DNA from: Geodermatophilus tzadiensis
GTDB lineage: Bacteria; Actinomycetota; Actinomycetes; Mycobacteriales; Geodermatophilaceae
Direction: 5' to 3'
NCBI RefSeq assembly: GCF_003002915.1
Contig: NZ_PVTG01000015.1
Coordinates: 62,001 to 126,000 of the forward strand
Length of the DNA: 64,000 bases
In this document: positions 1 through 9,889 of the stretch, piece by piece
Layout of the letters: each line of letters begins with the position of its first letter
Numbering within the stretch: position 1 is the first letter of the stretch
The notes under the pieces: model-generated
Databases searched by the model: none
Told to the model about the DNA's origin: nothing
Seen by the model: the letters and a program-made list of their open reading frames with translations, nothing else
Program-made: the position numbers and the translations under genes

Positions 1-2358
1 TCCCCCGCTGTGCGCGACGTCGGGTACCGCACCGCGCGTGGCGGCGACCAGGGCCGTCTCCACCCGCGCCCGCTGCCCGGCGTCGATCCGCTCGCCGGTG
101 GGGCTGACCACGTAGAAGTAGTCGGCGGCGTCGGCGCCGAGGGTCTCGATGCGGGCGGAGGTGACGTCGAGCCCCTCGGCGGCCAGCGCCGCGGTGAGCC
201 GGTAGAGCAGGCCCGCCCGGTCGGCGGCACGCACCTCGACGATGCCGGTCGCCTCGCCGCTGACCTCCGAGTCGTGCCAGGAGATCCGCGGCGGCGTGGC
301 GCGCCCGGTGCCCTGCCGGTAGTCGGCCTCGCGCTGACGCAGCCGGTCGGCCAGCGGCAGCGTCCCCTCCAGCGCGGCGCGGACGGCGTCGGCCAGGATC
401 GTCGGCTGCGGCACCCGGCCGAAGCGCGGGCGGACGGCGAACACGGCCGTCGCCCGCCCGTCGACGACGTTGACCTTCGCCGCCCGGACGTCGAGCTGGT
501 TGAGCGCGAGCACCCCCGCCAGCCGGCTGAACAACCCCGGCCGGTCGGGCGCGCCGATGGTCACCTGCTGACCGTCGGCGAGGTCCTCCACCCCGACGGT
601 CACCGCGCCGTCGGTCCCCGCGGCCCGCACGCTCGGCTCGGTCGGGTGCAGCACCGGTCCGGGGTCGGCGCCGGCGGCCGGCACACCGCCCAGCCGGGCC
701 TGCACGCGGGCCACCAGGTGGGCGACCAGGTGCGCCTTCCACGGCGACCAGGCCGAGCTGCTGGTGGCCGCGCCGTCGGCCTGCGCCAGCGCGTGCAGCA
801 GCTGCAGCACCTGGGCGTCCCCGCCGATCGTCGCCGCGACCCGGTCGATGGTGGCCGGGTCGTCGATGTCGCGGCGGACGGCGGTGTCGGGCAGCAGCAG
901 GTGGTGGCGCACGAGCGTGCCCAGCGTGGCGGCGTCGACGTCGGAGAAGCCCATCCGCGCGGCGATGGCGGCGGCGACCGGCTCGCCGACGACGCTGTGG
1001 TCGCCGGGCCAGCCCTTGCCGACGTCGTGCAGCAGCGCGGCGACCAGCAGCAGGTCGGGCCGGTCGACGTCGTGGGTGAGCTCGGCGGCCGCCGCGGCCG
1101 CCTCGACCAGGTGCCGGTCGACGGTGAACCGGTGCCACGGGTGGCGCTGCGGCAGCGAGCGGACGCGGTCCCACTCGGGCAGCAGCCGGGCCAGCAGCCC
1201 CTCCTGGTCCAGCTGCTCGATCACCGGCACCGCCGGGCGGCCGCTGGCCAGCAGCCGCAGGAACGACCAGCGCACCTCCGCCGGCCACGGCTCGGGCACC
1301 GGTGGGGAGTGCACGGCGAGCACCTTGAGCGTGTACGGCGACAGCAGCAGGTCCTCGCGGGCGGCGGCCGCGGCGCCGCGCAGCAGCAGCCCCGGGTCGG
1401 CGGCCGGGCGGGCGTCGCGGGCGAGCACCACCTCGTCGCCCTGGCGCACCACGCCCTCGGCCAGCGGCTCGCGGCGGACCCGCCGGTAGCGGGCGCGGGG
1501 GCGGCGGACCAGCGCCGCCTCCACCCGCCGCCAGGTGTCGTCGGCGACGAAGGCCAGCCGGCGGCCGGCCAGGCTCACCTCGCGCAGCAGCCGGTCCTCG
1601 TCGGCCAGACCCAGGGCGGCCGCGACCGGCCGCTGCTCCTGCCGGACGAGGACGTCGCCGGGGCGGCCGGTGCGGCGGCGCAGCTCGTCGCGCACGTCGA
1701 GGAGGAAGGCGTACACCGCCTCGACCTCGGCGGAGGGCTCGTCGACCAGCTGGGCGGCGGCGACCGCGCGCAGCACCTGCCCCTCGCGCAGGCCGCCGTA
1801 GGCCTCCTTGAGGTCGGGCTCGAGCAGGAAGGCCAGCTCCCCGACCTGCCGGGCGCGCGTGCGGCGCAGGTCGCGCAGCTGGGGCAGCAGCCGGCCCGCC
1901 GACTGCCGCCAGCTGGCCAGCGTGGCGGCCCGCAGCGCGGCGGCCAGCCCGGCGTCACCGGCGACCAGCCGGGCGTCGAGCAGGCCGAGCCCGGCCTTGA
2001 CGTCGGTGGAGGCCACCGCGACCGCCTCGGCCACCGACCGCACCGAGTGGTCCAGCCGCACGCCGGCGTCCCAGATCGGGTACCAGACGGCGTCGGCCAG
2101 GGCGGCGACCTCGGGCCGGCCGTCGTGCACCAGCACCAGGTCCAGGTCGCCGTGCGGCGGGGGCTCGCGCCGGCCGAGGCTGCCGACGGCCACCAGCGCC
2201 ACCCCGTCGGCGCCGGACCGCGGGGGCGGCCCGCCCCGGCGCTGGCGCGGCGGCGGTGTCCCGGCGACGGCGTCGGCGAGCAGGCCGCCCAGCCAGTCGT
2301 CGAGCACCCGCACCCGCTCGGCGCGGGACAGGTCGGGCAGCGACCCCAGGTCCGGCAC
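1..2358 (-). CDS. glnD: [Protein-PII] uridylyl/adenylyltransferase GlnD, 3' end cut by window edge
   Basis: GlnD modifies the PII protein at a tyrosine (adenylylation in actinobacteria) according to glutamine level. 786 codons are visible and the frame is still open at base 1, so only the last few residues are missing. Order seen: nucleotidyltransferase core with GS at residues 59-60 and D71-x-D73, a helical region, an HD phosphohydrolase motif (LLHDVGKG, near residue 440), then two C-terminal ACT repeats (about 595-670 and 700-780). The GTG at 2358 follows a GAGGGGGG purine run. It is the last gene of amt-glnB-glnD; the 146-base gap to glnB holds a hairpin repeat. Length and domain order fit the family. 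Confidence 0.93.
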   Translation of the reverse strand, partial: MPDLGSLPDLSRAERVRVLDDWLGGLLADAVAGTPPPRQRRGGPPPRSGADGVALVAVGSLGRREPPPHGDLDLVLVHDGRPEVAALADAVWYPIWDAGVRLDHSVRSVAEAVAVASTDVKAGLGLLDARLVAGDAGLAAALRAATLASWRQSAGRLLPQLRDLRRTRARQVGELAFLLEPDLKEAYGGLREGQVLRAVAAAQLVDEPSAEVEAVYAFLLDVRDELRRRTGRPGDVLVRQEQRPVAAALGLADEDRLLREVSLAGRRLAFVADDTWRRVEAALVRRPRARYRRVRREPLAEGVVRQGDEVVLARDARPAADPGLLLRGAAAAAREDLLLSPYTLKVLAVHSPPVPEPWPAEVRWSFLRLLASGRPAVPVIEQLDQEGLLARLLPEWDRVRSLPQRHPWHRFTVDRHLVEAAAAAAELTHDVDRPDLLLVAALLHDVGKGWPGDHSVVGEPVAAAIAARMGFSDVDAATLGTLVRHHLLLPDTAVRRDIDDPATIDRVAATIGGDAQVLQLLHALAQADGAATSSSAWSPWKAHLVAHLVARVQARLGGVPAAGADPGPVLHPTEPSVRAAGTDGAVTVGVEDLADGQQVTIGAPDRPGLFSRLAGVLALNQLDVRAAKVNVVDGRATAVFAVRPRFGRVPQPTILADAVRAALEGTLPLADRLRQREADYRQGTGRATPPRISWHDSEVSGEATGIVEVRAADRAGLLYRLTAALAAEGLDVTSARIETLGADAADYFYVVSPTGERIDAGQRARVETALVAATRGAVPDVAHSGG

Positions 2359-2435
2359 GGTCCCCCCTCGGTGGTGGCGTGTGGAACGGCGTCGGCCGGG
2401 GCGGTGGTCCCCCACCACCCCGGCCGGCGCAGGGA

Positions 2436-2489
2436 GGACCCCCTGCCCCCCACGACTCGCGAGCTCGTCGCGGGCCCCTGCAGTGGGCC
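2436..2489 (+). repeat. Dispersed hairpin repeat, copy 1 (glnB/glnD gap)
   Basis: First of three related palindromic elements (others at 22672-22726 and 58090-58146). It begins GGACCC and ends GGGCC. The apical stem is CGAC/GTCG around loop TCGCGAGCTC; the outer stem CTGC/GCAG continues with one mismatch. It lies between glnB and glnD inside an operon, so it would be transcribed. Confidence 0.75.
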
Positions 2490-2504
2490 AGGGCCGGCGG
2501 ACGG

Positions 2505-4207
<1,703 letters not shown>

Positions 4208-4351
4208 GGCAACCTCCTGACCGAGTGGTGTGGCAGGGCCACAGGCGGACCCGGGACGCGGGGAGGACCCGGGGTGTGTCGAGCTGCGCCCGCCCGCGGC
4301 CACCGGTGGCCGACGGGGTGGGCGACGCGGCGTTCACCGTGCCGGGCCGGT

Positions 4352-4390
4352 GTTTCCGGGGACGTCGTCCGCCCGTTTCCGGTCGGTGAA
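4352..4390 (-). promoter_or_regulatory. Candidate GlnR-binding site upstream of amt
   Basis: On the minus strand: TTCAC, six bases, GAAAC, six bases, ACGAC, seven bases, GAAAC. The actinobacterial GlnR consensus known to me is gTnAc-n6-GaAAc repeated with n6 spacing. The first half fits except for one base; the second has a weaker a-site and one extra base of spacing. The position before amt is the expected one for this nitrogen regulator. Confidence 0.5.
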
Positions 4391-4491
4391 CTCCCGGCCG
4401 CGTGTCCGCGCGGCGTGTGTCGGCCGTGTTGCGCCCGCCCCGCCGGGCGCCCGCCGTTCCGGGGGACCTGCCCGATGCGACAGGTGTGCAG

Positions 4492-4508
4492 TTGCAACTC
4501 GTGTGCAA
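4492..4508 (+). promoter_or_regulatory. Candidate Nur box (nickel-responsive operator)
   Basis: TTGCAA-CTCGT-GTGCAA, a 6-5-6 inverted repeat matching the Streptomyces Nur box tTGCaa-n5-ttGCAA at all but one position. It ends 40 bases before the nickel permease start. A TAAGGT hexamer at 4509-4514, a plausible -10, abuts it, so nickel-loaded Nur bound here would block transcription. Confidence 0.65.
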
Positions 4509-4548
4509 TAAGGTCGCCGCGTCCGTCCCCGACGTCCCTGGAGGCAGC

Positions 4549-5670
4549 GTGAGCGTCCCCGCCGCGTCCGCCCGGCTCGGGCTCCCGGCGCGCCGGGCCC
4601 GTGCGGCCGGCTCGTTCAGCCCCCGGGAGTGGCGCTCCATCGGCGGCATGGCCGCGTTCGTCCTGCTGCTGCACGTCGTCGGGTGGGGCGTGCTGGTCTT
4701 CGCCGTCGCGCCCGCGGAGTACCAGCTGGGCAGCACCGGGGTGCTCGGGGTCGGCGTCGGCCTGACCGCCTACATGCTCGGCGTCCGGCACGCCTTCGAC
4801 GCCGACCACATCGCCTCGATCGACAACACCACCCGCAAGCTGGTCGACGAGGGCACCCCGTCGGTGAGCACGGGCTTCTGGTTCTCCCTCGGCCACTCGT
4901 CGGTGGTGTTCGCCGCGAGCCTCCTGCTGGTGGCCGGGGTGCGGTCGGTCGCCGGCGTCGTCCAGTCCGACGACAACTCCGTGGGCCAGGCCCTCGGTCT
5001 CGTCGGCACCCTGGTGGCCGGCACGTTCCTGCTGCTCATCGGGCTGATGAACCTGGGCTCGGCGGTGGGCATCGCCCGCGTCTTCCGGCGGATGCGCTCG
5101 GGTGAGTACGACGAGGCCGAGCTCGAGCACCACCTGCACAACCGCGGGTTCCTCGCCCGGCTGCTGGGCCGGGTGACCCGCCGGGTCAGCAGGCCCTGGC
5201 ACCTCTACCCGGTCGGCCTGCTCATGGGCCTGGGCTTCGACACCGCCACCCAGGTGGCGCTGCTGGTGCTCGCGGCCGGCTCGGCGGCGTTCGTGCTGCC
5301 CTGGTACGCGATCCTCGTGCTGCCGGTGCTCTTCGCCGCCGGGATGAGCCTGTTCGACGCCGCCGACGGCGTCCTGATGACCCGCGCCTACGGCTGGGCG
5401 TTCCTCAAGCCGGTGCGCAAGGTCTTCTACAACCTGACCATCACCGTGCTGTCGGTGACGGTCGCGCTCGTGATCGGCACGCTGGTGCTCGTCGGGCTGC
5501 TCGTCGAGCGGCTCCAACTGGAGGCCGCGCCGCTGGTGTGGCTGGCCTCGCTGGACCTGGAGCACGTCGGCTTCGCGATCGTCGGACTGTTCGTCACCAC
5601 CTGGGCGGTGGCCGTCGCGGTGTGGCGGTTCGGCCGCATCGAGCAGCGCTGGGCGGCCGACACACCCTGA
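4549..5670 (+). CDS. Nickel/cobalt permease, NiCoT family (HoxN/NixA type)
   Basis: A 373-residue membrane permease for high-affinity uptake of Ni2+ or Co2+. The diagnostic NiCoT motif RHAFDADHIASIDN (H-x4-D-H in helix II) is present, followed by GFWFSLGHSSVVF and, in the second half, LGFDTATQVALL, all family hallmarks; about eight membrane helices. The GTG at 4549 is preceded by GGAGGCAGC and chosen over an upstream start because the extension would run through the Nur-like operator. That operator argues that nickel is the substrate. No nickel enzyme gene is in the window, so the client (urease, hydrogenase or Ni-SOD) is not visible. Confidence 0.93.
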   Translation: MSVPAASARLGLPARRARAAGSFSPREWRSIGGMAAFVLLLHVVGWGVLVFAVAPAEYQLGSTGVLGVGVGLTAYMLGVRHAFDADHIASIDNTTRKLVDEGTPSVSTGFWFSLGHSSVVFAASLLLVAGVRSVAGVVQSDDNSVGQALGLVGTLVAGTFLLLIGLMNLGSAVGIARVFRRMRSGEYDEAELEHHLHNRGFLARLLGRVTRRVSRPWHLYPVGLLMGLGFDTATQVALLVLAAGSAAFVLPWYAILVLPVLFAAGMSLFDAADGVLMTRAYGWAFLKPVRKVFYNLTITVLSVTVALVIGTLVLVGLLVERLQLEAAPLVWLASLDLEHVGFAIVGLFVTTWAVAVAVWRFGRIEQRWAADTP

Positions 5671-5719
5671 CGGCCGCCCCGCAGGAGTCCGTCGCCCGTC
5701 CGGGTCCACACGGCCGCAG

Positions 5720-6067
5720 GTGAGCAGCAGCACGCGCGCGGTGGCCGAGGCGTTCTCCGCGCACCGCTCCGCCGAGGCCTACCCCGCCCTCGCCGACGAC
5801 GTCCGGTGGGACCTCGTCGGGCAGGACACCCTGGTCGGCCGGCAGTCCGTGGTCGACGCCTGCGAGGGCACCCCGGCCGCCCTGGCCGGAGGCACCGCGA
5901 CGGTGGAGCGGTGCGTGGTCGCCGGGAACGGCGACGTCGTCGCGGTCGACACCGTCACCCGCTGTGCCGACGCCGACGGGAGCGCCGGCCGGGTGTCCTC
6001 GTGCGACGTCCACGAGTTCACCGGCGGCCGGCTGACCACCATCCGCTCCTACACCGTCGAGGTCTAG
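5720..6067 (+). CDS. SnoaL-like / NTF2-fold small protein
   Basis: A 115-residue protein resembling the SnoaL-like polyketide-cyclase/NTF2 fold: an N-terminal helix with a conserved-looking AYPALADDVRWDLVG segment, then alternating strands ending FTGGRLTTIRSYTVEV. Such proteins are small-molecule binding cones; no catalytic assignment is possible here. It starts at GTG 5720 with only a weak ribosome site, 50 bases after the nickel permease and perhaps co-transcribed with it. Its stop overlaps the ftsY stop by four bases (CTAG) on the opposite strand, so the two genes converge without a terminator between them. Confidence 0.65.
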   Translation: MSSSTRAVAEAFSAHRSAEAYPALADDVRWDLVGQDTLVGRQSVVDACEGTPAALAGGTATVERCVVAGNGDVVAVDTVTRCADADGSAGRVSSCDVHEFTGGRLTTIRSYTVEV

Positions 6068-7296
6068 TCGGCGCCGCCGACCAGGCCCTCGGCGAAGACC
6101 TCGGGCTCGAAGGGCGCCAGGTCGTCGGCGCCCTCCCCCAGGCCGATCAGCTTGACGGGGATGCCGAGCTCCCGCTGCACCGAGACGACGATGCCGCCCT
6201 TGGCGGTGCCGTCGAGCTTGGTGAGCACGATGCCGGTGACCTCGACGGCCGACGTGAACACCCGCGCCTGGACGATGCCGTTCTGGCCGGTGGTGGCGTC
6301 GAGGACCAGCAGCGTCTCGGTGACCGGGCTCTGCTTCTCCACCACCCGCTTGATCTTGCCCAGCTCGTCCATCAGGCCGGACTTGGTGTGCAGCCGCCCG
6401 GCGGTGTCGACGACGACGGTGTCCACCTCGGCCTCCACGCCGGTGCGCACCGCCTCGAAGGCCACCGACGCCGGATCGGCGCCCTCCCGGCCGCGGACGG
6501 TGAGCACCCCCACGCGCTCGCCCCACGTCTCGAGCTGGTCGGCGGCCGCGGCGCGGAAGGTGTCGGCGGCGCCGAGCACGACGCTGCGGCCGTCACCGAC
6601 GAGCACCCGGGCGATCTTGCCGACCGTCGTCGTCTTGCCCGCGCCGTTGACGCCGACCACGAGGACGACGCCAGGCCGGCCCTCGCGGCGGTCGGTGCCC
6701 AGGGTGCGGTCGAGGTCGGGGCCGAGGACGGCGGTCAGCTCGCGCACCAGGAGGGCGCGCAGGTCGGCGGGTGAGGCGGTGGCCAGGACCATCGCCTGGG
6801 TGCGCAGCCGGTCGACGATCTGGGTGGTGGCCGCGACGCCGACGTCGGCGGCCAGGAGGGTCTCCTCGACCTCCTCCCAGTCGTCCTCGGTGAGCCGCTC
6901 GCGCGCCAGCACGGTGAGCAGGCCGCGGCCCAGCGAGGACTGCGAGCGGGCCAGCCGCGACCGCAGCCGCACCAGCCGGCCGGCCGAGGGCGGCGGGGTC
7001 TCGAAGACCAGGTCCGGCTCGGGGACGGCGGGCGGGAGCTCGACCTCCGGCGGCGCCTCGGGGGTGACGGCGTCGGGCTCGGCCGGGGCCAGGCCCAGGC
7101 CCGAGGCGGTCGCACCCGCGGGGGGCGGCTGCTCCGCCGTCGGCGGTGCCGCGGGCGGGCGCGGCCGGGTGAGCGTCGTGCCGGAGGCGGCGTCGTCGTC
7201 CAGCCGGGTGGTGCGACGGCCGCGGCCGACGAGCAGGCCGACCCCGGCGACCAGGGCCACGAGGAGGATCGCGATCGCGATCAGCACGAACTCCAT
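6064..7296 (-). CDS. ftsY: Signal recognition particle receptor FtsY
   Basis: A 410-residue SRP receptor GTPase that delivers ribosome-nascent chains to the translocon. An N-terminal membrane helix (residues 2-24) is followed by a Pro/Ala/Glu-rich acidic linker to about 105, a helical N domain (about 110-200) and the G domain: G1 GVNGAGKTTT at 215-224, DTAGR for G3, and TKLDGTAKGG near the C-terminus. Actinobacterial FtsY often carries such a membrane anchor. It stands alone between convergent or divergent neighbours but in the usual genomic vicinity of smc and amt-glnB-glnD. Confidence 0.96.
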   Translation of the reverse strand: MEFVLIAIAILLVALVAGVGLLVGRGRRTTRLDDDAASGTTLTRPRPPAAPPTAEQPPPAGATASGLGLAPAEPDAVTPEAPPEVELPPAVPEPDLVFETPPPSAGRLVRLRSRLARSQSSLGRGLLTVLARERLTEDDWEEVEETLLAADVGVAATTQIVDRLRTQAMVLATASPADLRALLVRELTAVLGPDLDRTLGTDRREGRPGVVLVVGVNGAGKTTTVGKIARVLVGDGRSVVLGAADTFRAAAADQLETWGERVGVLTVRGREGADPASVAFEAVRTGVEAEVDTVVVDTAGRLHTKSGLMDELGKIKRVVEKQSPVTETLLVLDATTGQNGIVQARVFTSAVEVTGIVLTKLDGTAKGGIVVSVQRELGIPVKLIGLGEGADDLAPFEPEVFAEGLVGGAD

Positions 7297-7368
7297 GCCG
7301 GTCAGTCTCCCAGCCCGCGCACGGACGACTCTGGGCGGAACCCGGGCCGGTGGGACAGGCTGGGGAGC

Positions 7369-9054
7369 ATGTCGCTGCCCGGGTCAGACACCCCCACCCT
7401 GCTGCTCGGCCCCCTGCTGCGGCACGTCGACCCCGTCTCGGCGACCGTGTGGGTCGAGACCGACCGCGCGTGCGACGTCGAGGTCCTCGGCCGCAGCGCG
7501 CGCACCTTCCGCGTCGGCGGTCACTGGTACGCCCTCGTCCTCGTGGAGGGGCTCGAGCCCGGCAGCACCACGCCCTACGAGGTCCGCCTCGACGGCGTCC
7601 GGGTGTGGCCGGAGGCCTCCGCGCCGTTCCCGCCGAGCCGGATCCGCACGCCCGGCCGCCCGGGACCGTTCCGGCTGGCGTTCGGCTCCTGCCGCTACGC
7701 CGCGCCCACGACCGTCGACCTCGCCGACGGCATCCCGCCCGACGCGCTCGACGCCTACTCCGTGCGGGTGGCCGCGCTGCCCGAGGAGGAGTGGCCCGAC
7801 GCGCTGGTGCTGCTCGGTGACCAGGTCTACGCCGACGAGCTGACGACGGCGACCCGCGACTGGCTCTCCCGCCGCCGCGGCGAGCCGGTGCCCGTCGACG
7901 CCCAGGTGCGCGACCTGGAGGAGTACACCCGCCTGTACGCCGAGTCCTGGAGCGATCCGCAGGTGCGCTGGCTGCTGTCGACCATCCCGTCGTCCATGGT
8001 CTTCGACGACCACGAGATGATCGACGACTGGAACACCTCGGCCGCCTGGCGCGCCCGGGTCACCGCCTCCGACTGGTGGGACGCGCGGATCTCCGGCGGG
8101 CTGGTCAGCTACTGGGTCTACCAGCACCTGGGCAACCTCAGCCCCCAGGAGCTGGCCGACAACGCGACCTGGCAGGCGGTGCTGGCGCTGCCCGCCGACG
8201 CCGACGCCGAGCCGGTGCTGCGCGAGATGGCGCGGGCCGCCGACCGCGACCCCCGGACGGTGCGCTGGAGCTACGTGCGGCACTGGGGCGACGCCCGGCT
8301 GCTGGTGGTCGACAGCCGGGCCGGGCGGGTGCTCGACGAGCACGCCCGCCGGATGGTCGACGACGAGGAGTTCGCCTGGATCGAGGCGGCGGTGCGCCAG
8401 GCGGTCGAGGACGGCGTCGAGCACCTGCTCGTCGGCACGTCGCTGCCGTGGCTGCTCCCCCACGCCATCGACTCGATCGAGCGCTGGGACGAGGCGCTCG
8501 CGGTGCGCCACCACGGCCGCCCGCTGGGCCGGCTCGCCGAGGCGCTGCGGCAGGCCGCCGACCTCGAGCACTGGGCCGCGTTCGGGCACTCCTTCGACCG
8601 GCTGACCGCCGCGCTGACGGCGCTGGCCCGCGGGGAGCACGGCCGGGCGCCGTCGACGGCGGTGGTGCTCTCCGGCGACGTCCACCACGCCTACGCCGCC
8701 GAGGTGGTCTCCCCCGGCGACCTCACCACCCGGGTGCACCAGCTGACGGTCTCCCCGCTGCACAACCAGGCGCCGCACCCCATCCGGGTGGGCTTCCGCA
8801 TCGGCTGGAGCCGCTGGGCGCGGCGGCTGACCGGCGCGCTCGCCCGGGCGGCGCGGGTGCGGCCGCCCTCGGTGGAGTGGGCCAAGGCCGCCGGGCCCTA
8901 CTTCGGCAACCAGGTCGGTGAGCTGGTGCTCGAGGGCCGGCAGGCGCGGTTCGTCCTGCACGTCACCGGCACCGACCCCGACGCCGGCGCCGAGCTGCGG
9001 ACGGTGCTCGACCTCCCGCTGGCCGACCCGGTACCGGCGGAGGTGACAGGCTGA
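7369..9054 (+). CDS. PhoD-like (alkaline phosphatase D family) metallophosphatase
   Basis: A 561-residue protein with an N-terminal beta-sandwich (about 1-95) and a calcineurin-like metallophosphatase domain. Motifs seen: FGSCRYA at the junction, LLGDQVYADE, SSMVFDDHEMIDDWN, LVVDSR and SGDVHHAY, which supply the Fe/Ca ligands in PhoD relatives. No Tat or Sec signal is visible, so unlike secreted PhoD it is probably cytoplasmic, and the substrate is unknown. ATG at 7369 lies 72 bases from the divergent ftsY start. The next gene begins five bases downstream, so the two phosphoesterases form an operon. Confidence 0.85.
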   Translation: MSLPGSDTPTLLLGPLLRHVDPVSATVWVETDRACDVEVLGRSARTFRVGGHWYALVLVEGLEPGSTTPYEVRLDGVRVWPEASAPFPPSRIRTPGRPGPFRLAFGSCRYAAPTTVDLADGIPPDALDAYSVRVAALPEEEWPDALVLLGDQVYADELTTATRDWLSRRRGEPVPVDAQVRDLEEYTRLYAESWSDPQVRWLLSTIPSSMVFDDHEMIDDWNTSAAWRARVTASDWWDARISGGLVSYWVYQHLGNLSPQELADNATWQAVLALPADADAEPVLREMARAADRDPRTVRWSYVRHWGDARLLVVDSRAGRVLDEHARRMVDDEEFAWIEAAVRQAVEDGVEHLLVGTSLPWLLPHAIDSIERWDEALAVRHHGRPLGRLAEALRQAADLEHWAAFGHSFDRLTAALTALARGEHGRAPSTAVVLSGDVHHAYAAEVVSPGDLTTRVHQLTVSPLHNQAPHPIRVGFRIGWSRWARRLTGALARAARVRPPSVEWAKAAGPYFGNQVGELVLEGRQARFVLHVTGTDPDAGAELRTVLDLPLADPVPAEVTG

Positions 9055-9058
9055 CGGG

Positions 9059-9859
9059 GTGACCCGACCAGCGCCCGGCCCCGACCAGCCGCCGATCCCG
9101 GTCCGCCTGGTCACCTTCAACACCCACCACGGCGTGGGCGACGACCGCCGGCACGACCTGCCGCGGCTGGCCACGGTGCTGGCCGCGGCCGACGCCGACG
9201 TCATCTGCCTGCAGGAGGTCGACAGCCACTTCGGCGAGCGCAGCGAGGACGTCGACCAGGCGGTGCTGCTGTCGCGGGCGCTGGACATGCAGCTGGCGTG
9301 GGGCCCGGCCATCGACGAGCCCGGCCGCGCCGGCTCGCCGCGCCGCCAGTACGGCAACGCGCTGCTGTCGCGGCTGCCGATCCTGGTCAGCGACGTCCAC
9401 CCGCTGCCCGGCGGCGGCGAGCCGCGCAGCGCGCTGCGCACCCTCGTCGAGCTCGACGGCGGCGCGCTGTGGGTGACCACCACGCACCTGTCCACCCGGT
9501 CGGCCGCCGAGCGGGCGGAGCAGGCGGGGCTGCTCCGGGACCTGCACACCGAGCCCATGGCCACCGGCGTGGTCGTGGGCGACTTCAACGCCGGCCCCGA
9601 CGCCCCGGAGCTGGCGCCGCTGCGGGAGTCCTTCGCCGACGCGTGGACGCTGGCCACCGAGCGCGACGACCAGGCCCGCTGGCGGTTCTGGCAGCGCCAG
9701 GAGGGGCTCACCCACCCCGCGCGCTCGCCGCACGTGCGCATCGACCAGGTGTGGGTGACGCCCGGCATCGCGGTGGCCGGCGCCCGGGTCCTCGACGGCG
9801 GCGGCGCCTCCGACCACCTGCCCCTCGCCGTCGACCTGCTCGTCCCCTCGGGGGTGTGA
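9059..9859 (+). CDS. Endonuclease/exonuclease/phosphatase family protein
   Basis: A 266-residue EEP-fold phosphoesterase (DNase I, exonuclease III, sphingomyelinase superfamily). Visible motifs: RLVTFNTHHG at the N-terminus, CLQEVD with the metal-binding Glu, YGNALLSR, THLS, VVGDFNAGPD with the catalytic Asp-Asn pair, and the C-terminal RIDQVW and SDHLPLAVDL histidine motif. All active-site blocks are present. No signal peptide. GTG at 9059 lies five bases after the preceding phosphatase stop, so they are co-transcribed. Substrate (nucleic acid, phosphoinositide or other) cannot be told. Confidence 0.87.
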   Translation: MTRPAPGPDQPPIPVRLVTFNTHHGVGDDRRHDLPRLATVLAAADADVICLQEVDSHFGERSEDVDQAVLLSRALDMQLAWGPAIDEPGRAGSPRRQYGNALLSRLPILVSDVHPLPGGGEPRSALRTLVELDGGALWVTTTHLSTRSAAERAEQAGLLRDLHTEPMATGVVVGDFNAGPDAPELAPLRESFADAWTLATERDDQARWRFWQRQEGLTHPARSPHVRIDQVWVTPGIAVAGARVLDGGGASDHLPLAVDLLVPSGV

Positions 9860-9863
9860 GGGT

Positions 9864-9885
9864 GGGCACTTCCGCGGACGTGCCC
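9864..9885. terminator. Hairpin between convergent EEP gene and smc
   Basis: GGGCAC (9864-9869) and GTGCCC (9880-9885) enclose TCCGCGGA, itself a palindrome, giving a nearly continuous stem. It fills the 30-base gap between two convergent genes. No T-run, as is common for terminators in this group. Confidence 0.6.
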
Positions 9886-9889
9886 GACC

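Larger units (their letters stand above)
4208..4548. other. Divergent intergenic region amt / nickel permease
   Basis: These 341 bases hold no gene I can support. They contain the promoter regions of two divergent genes, with a GlnR-like site nearer amt and a Nur-like box directly before the nickel permease; both are listed separately. Confidence 0.7.

Noticed and set aside
4332-4337. GTTCAC near the GlnR-like site as a second regulatory repeat
   Set aside because: Single hexamer with no partner at correct spacing; not distinguishable from chance.
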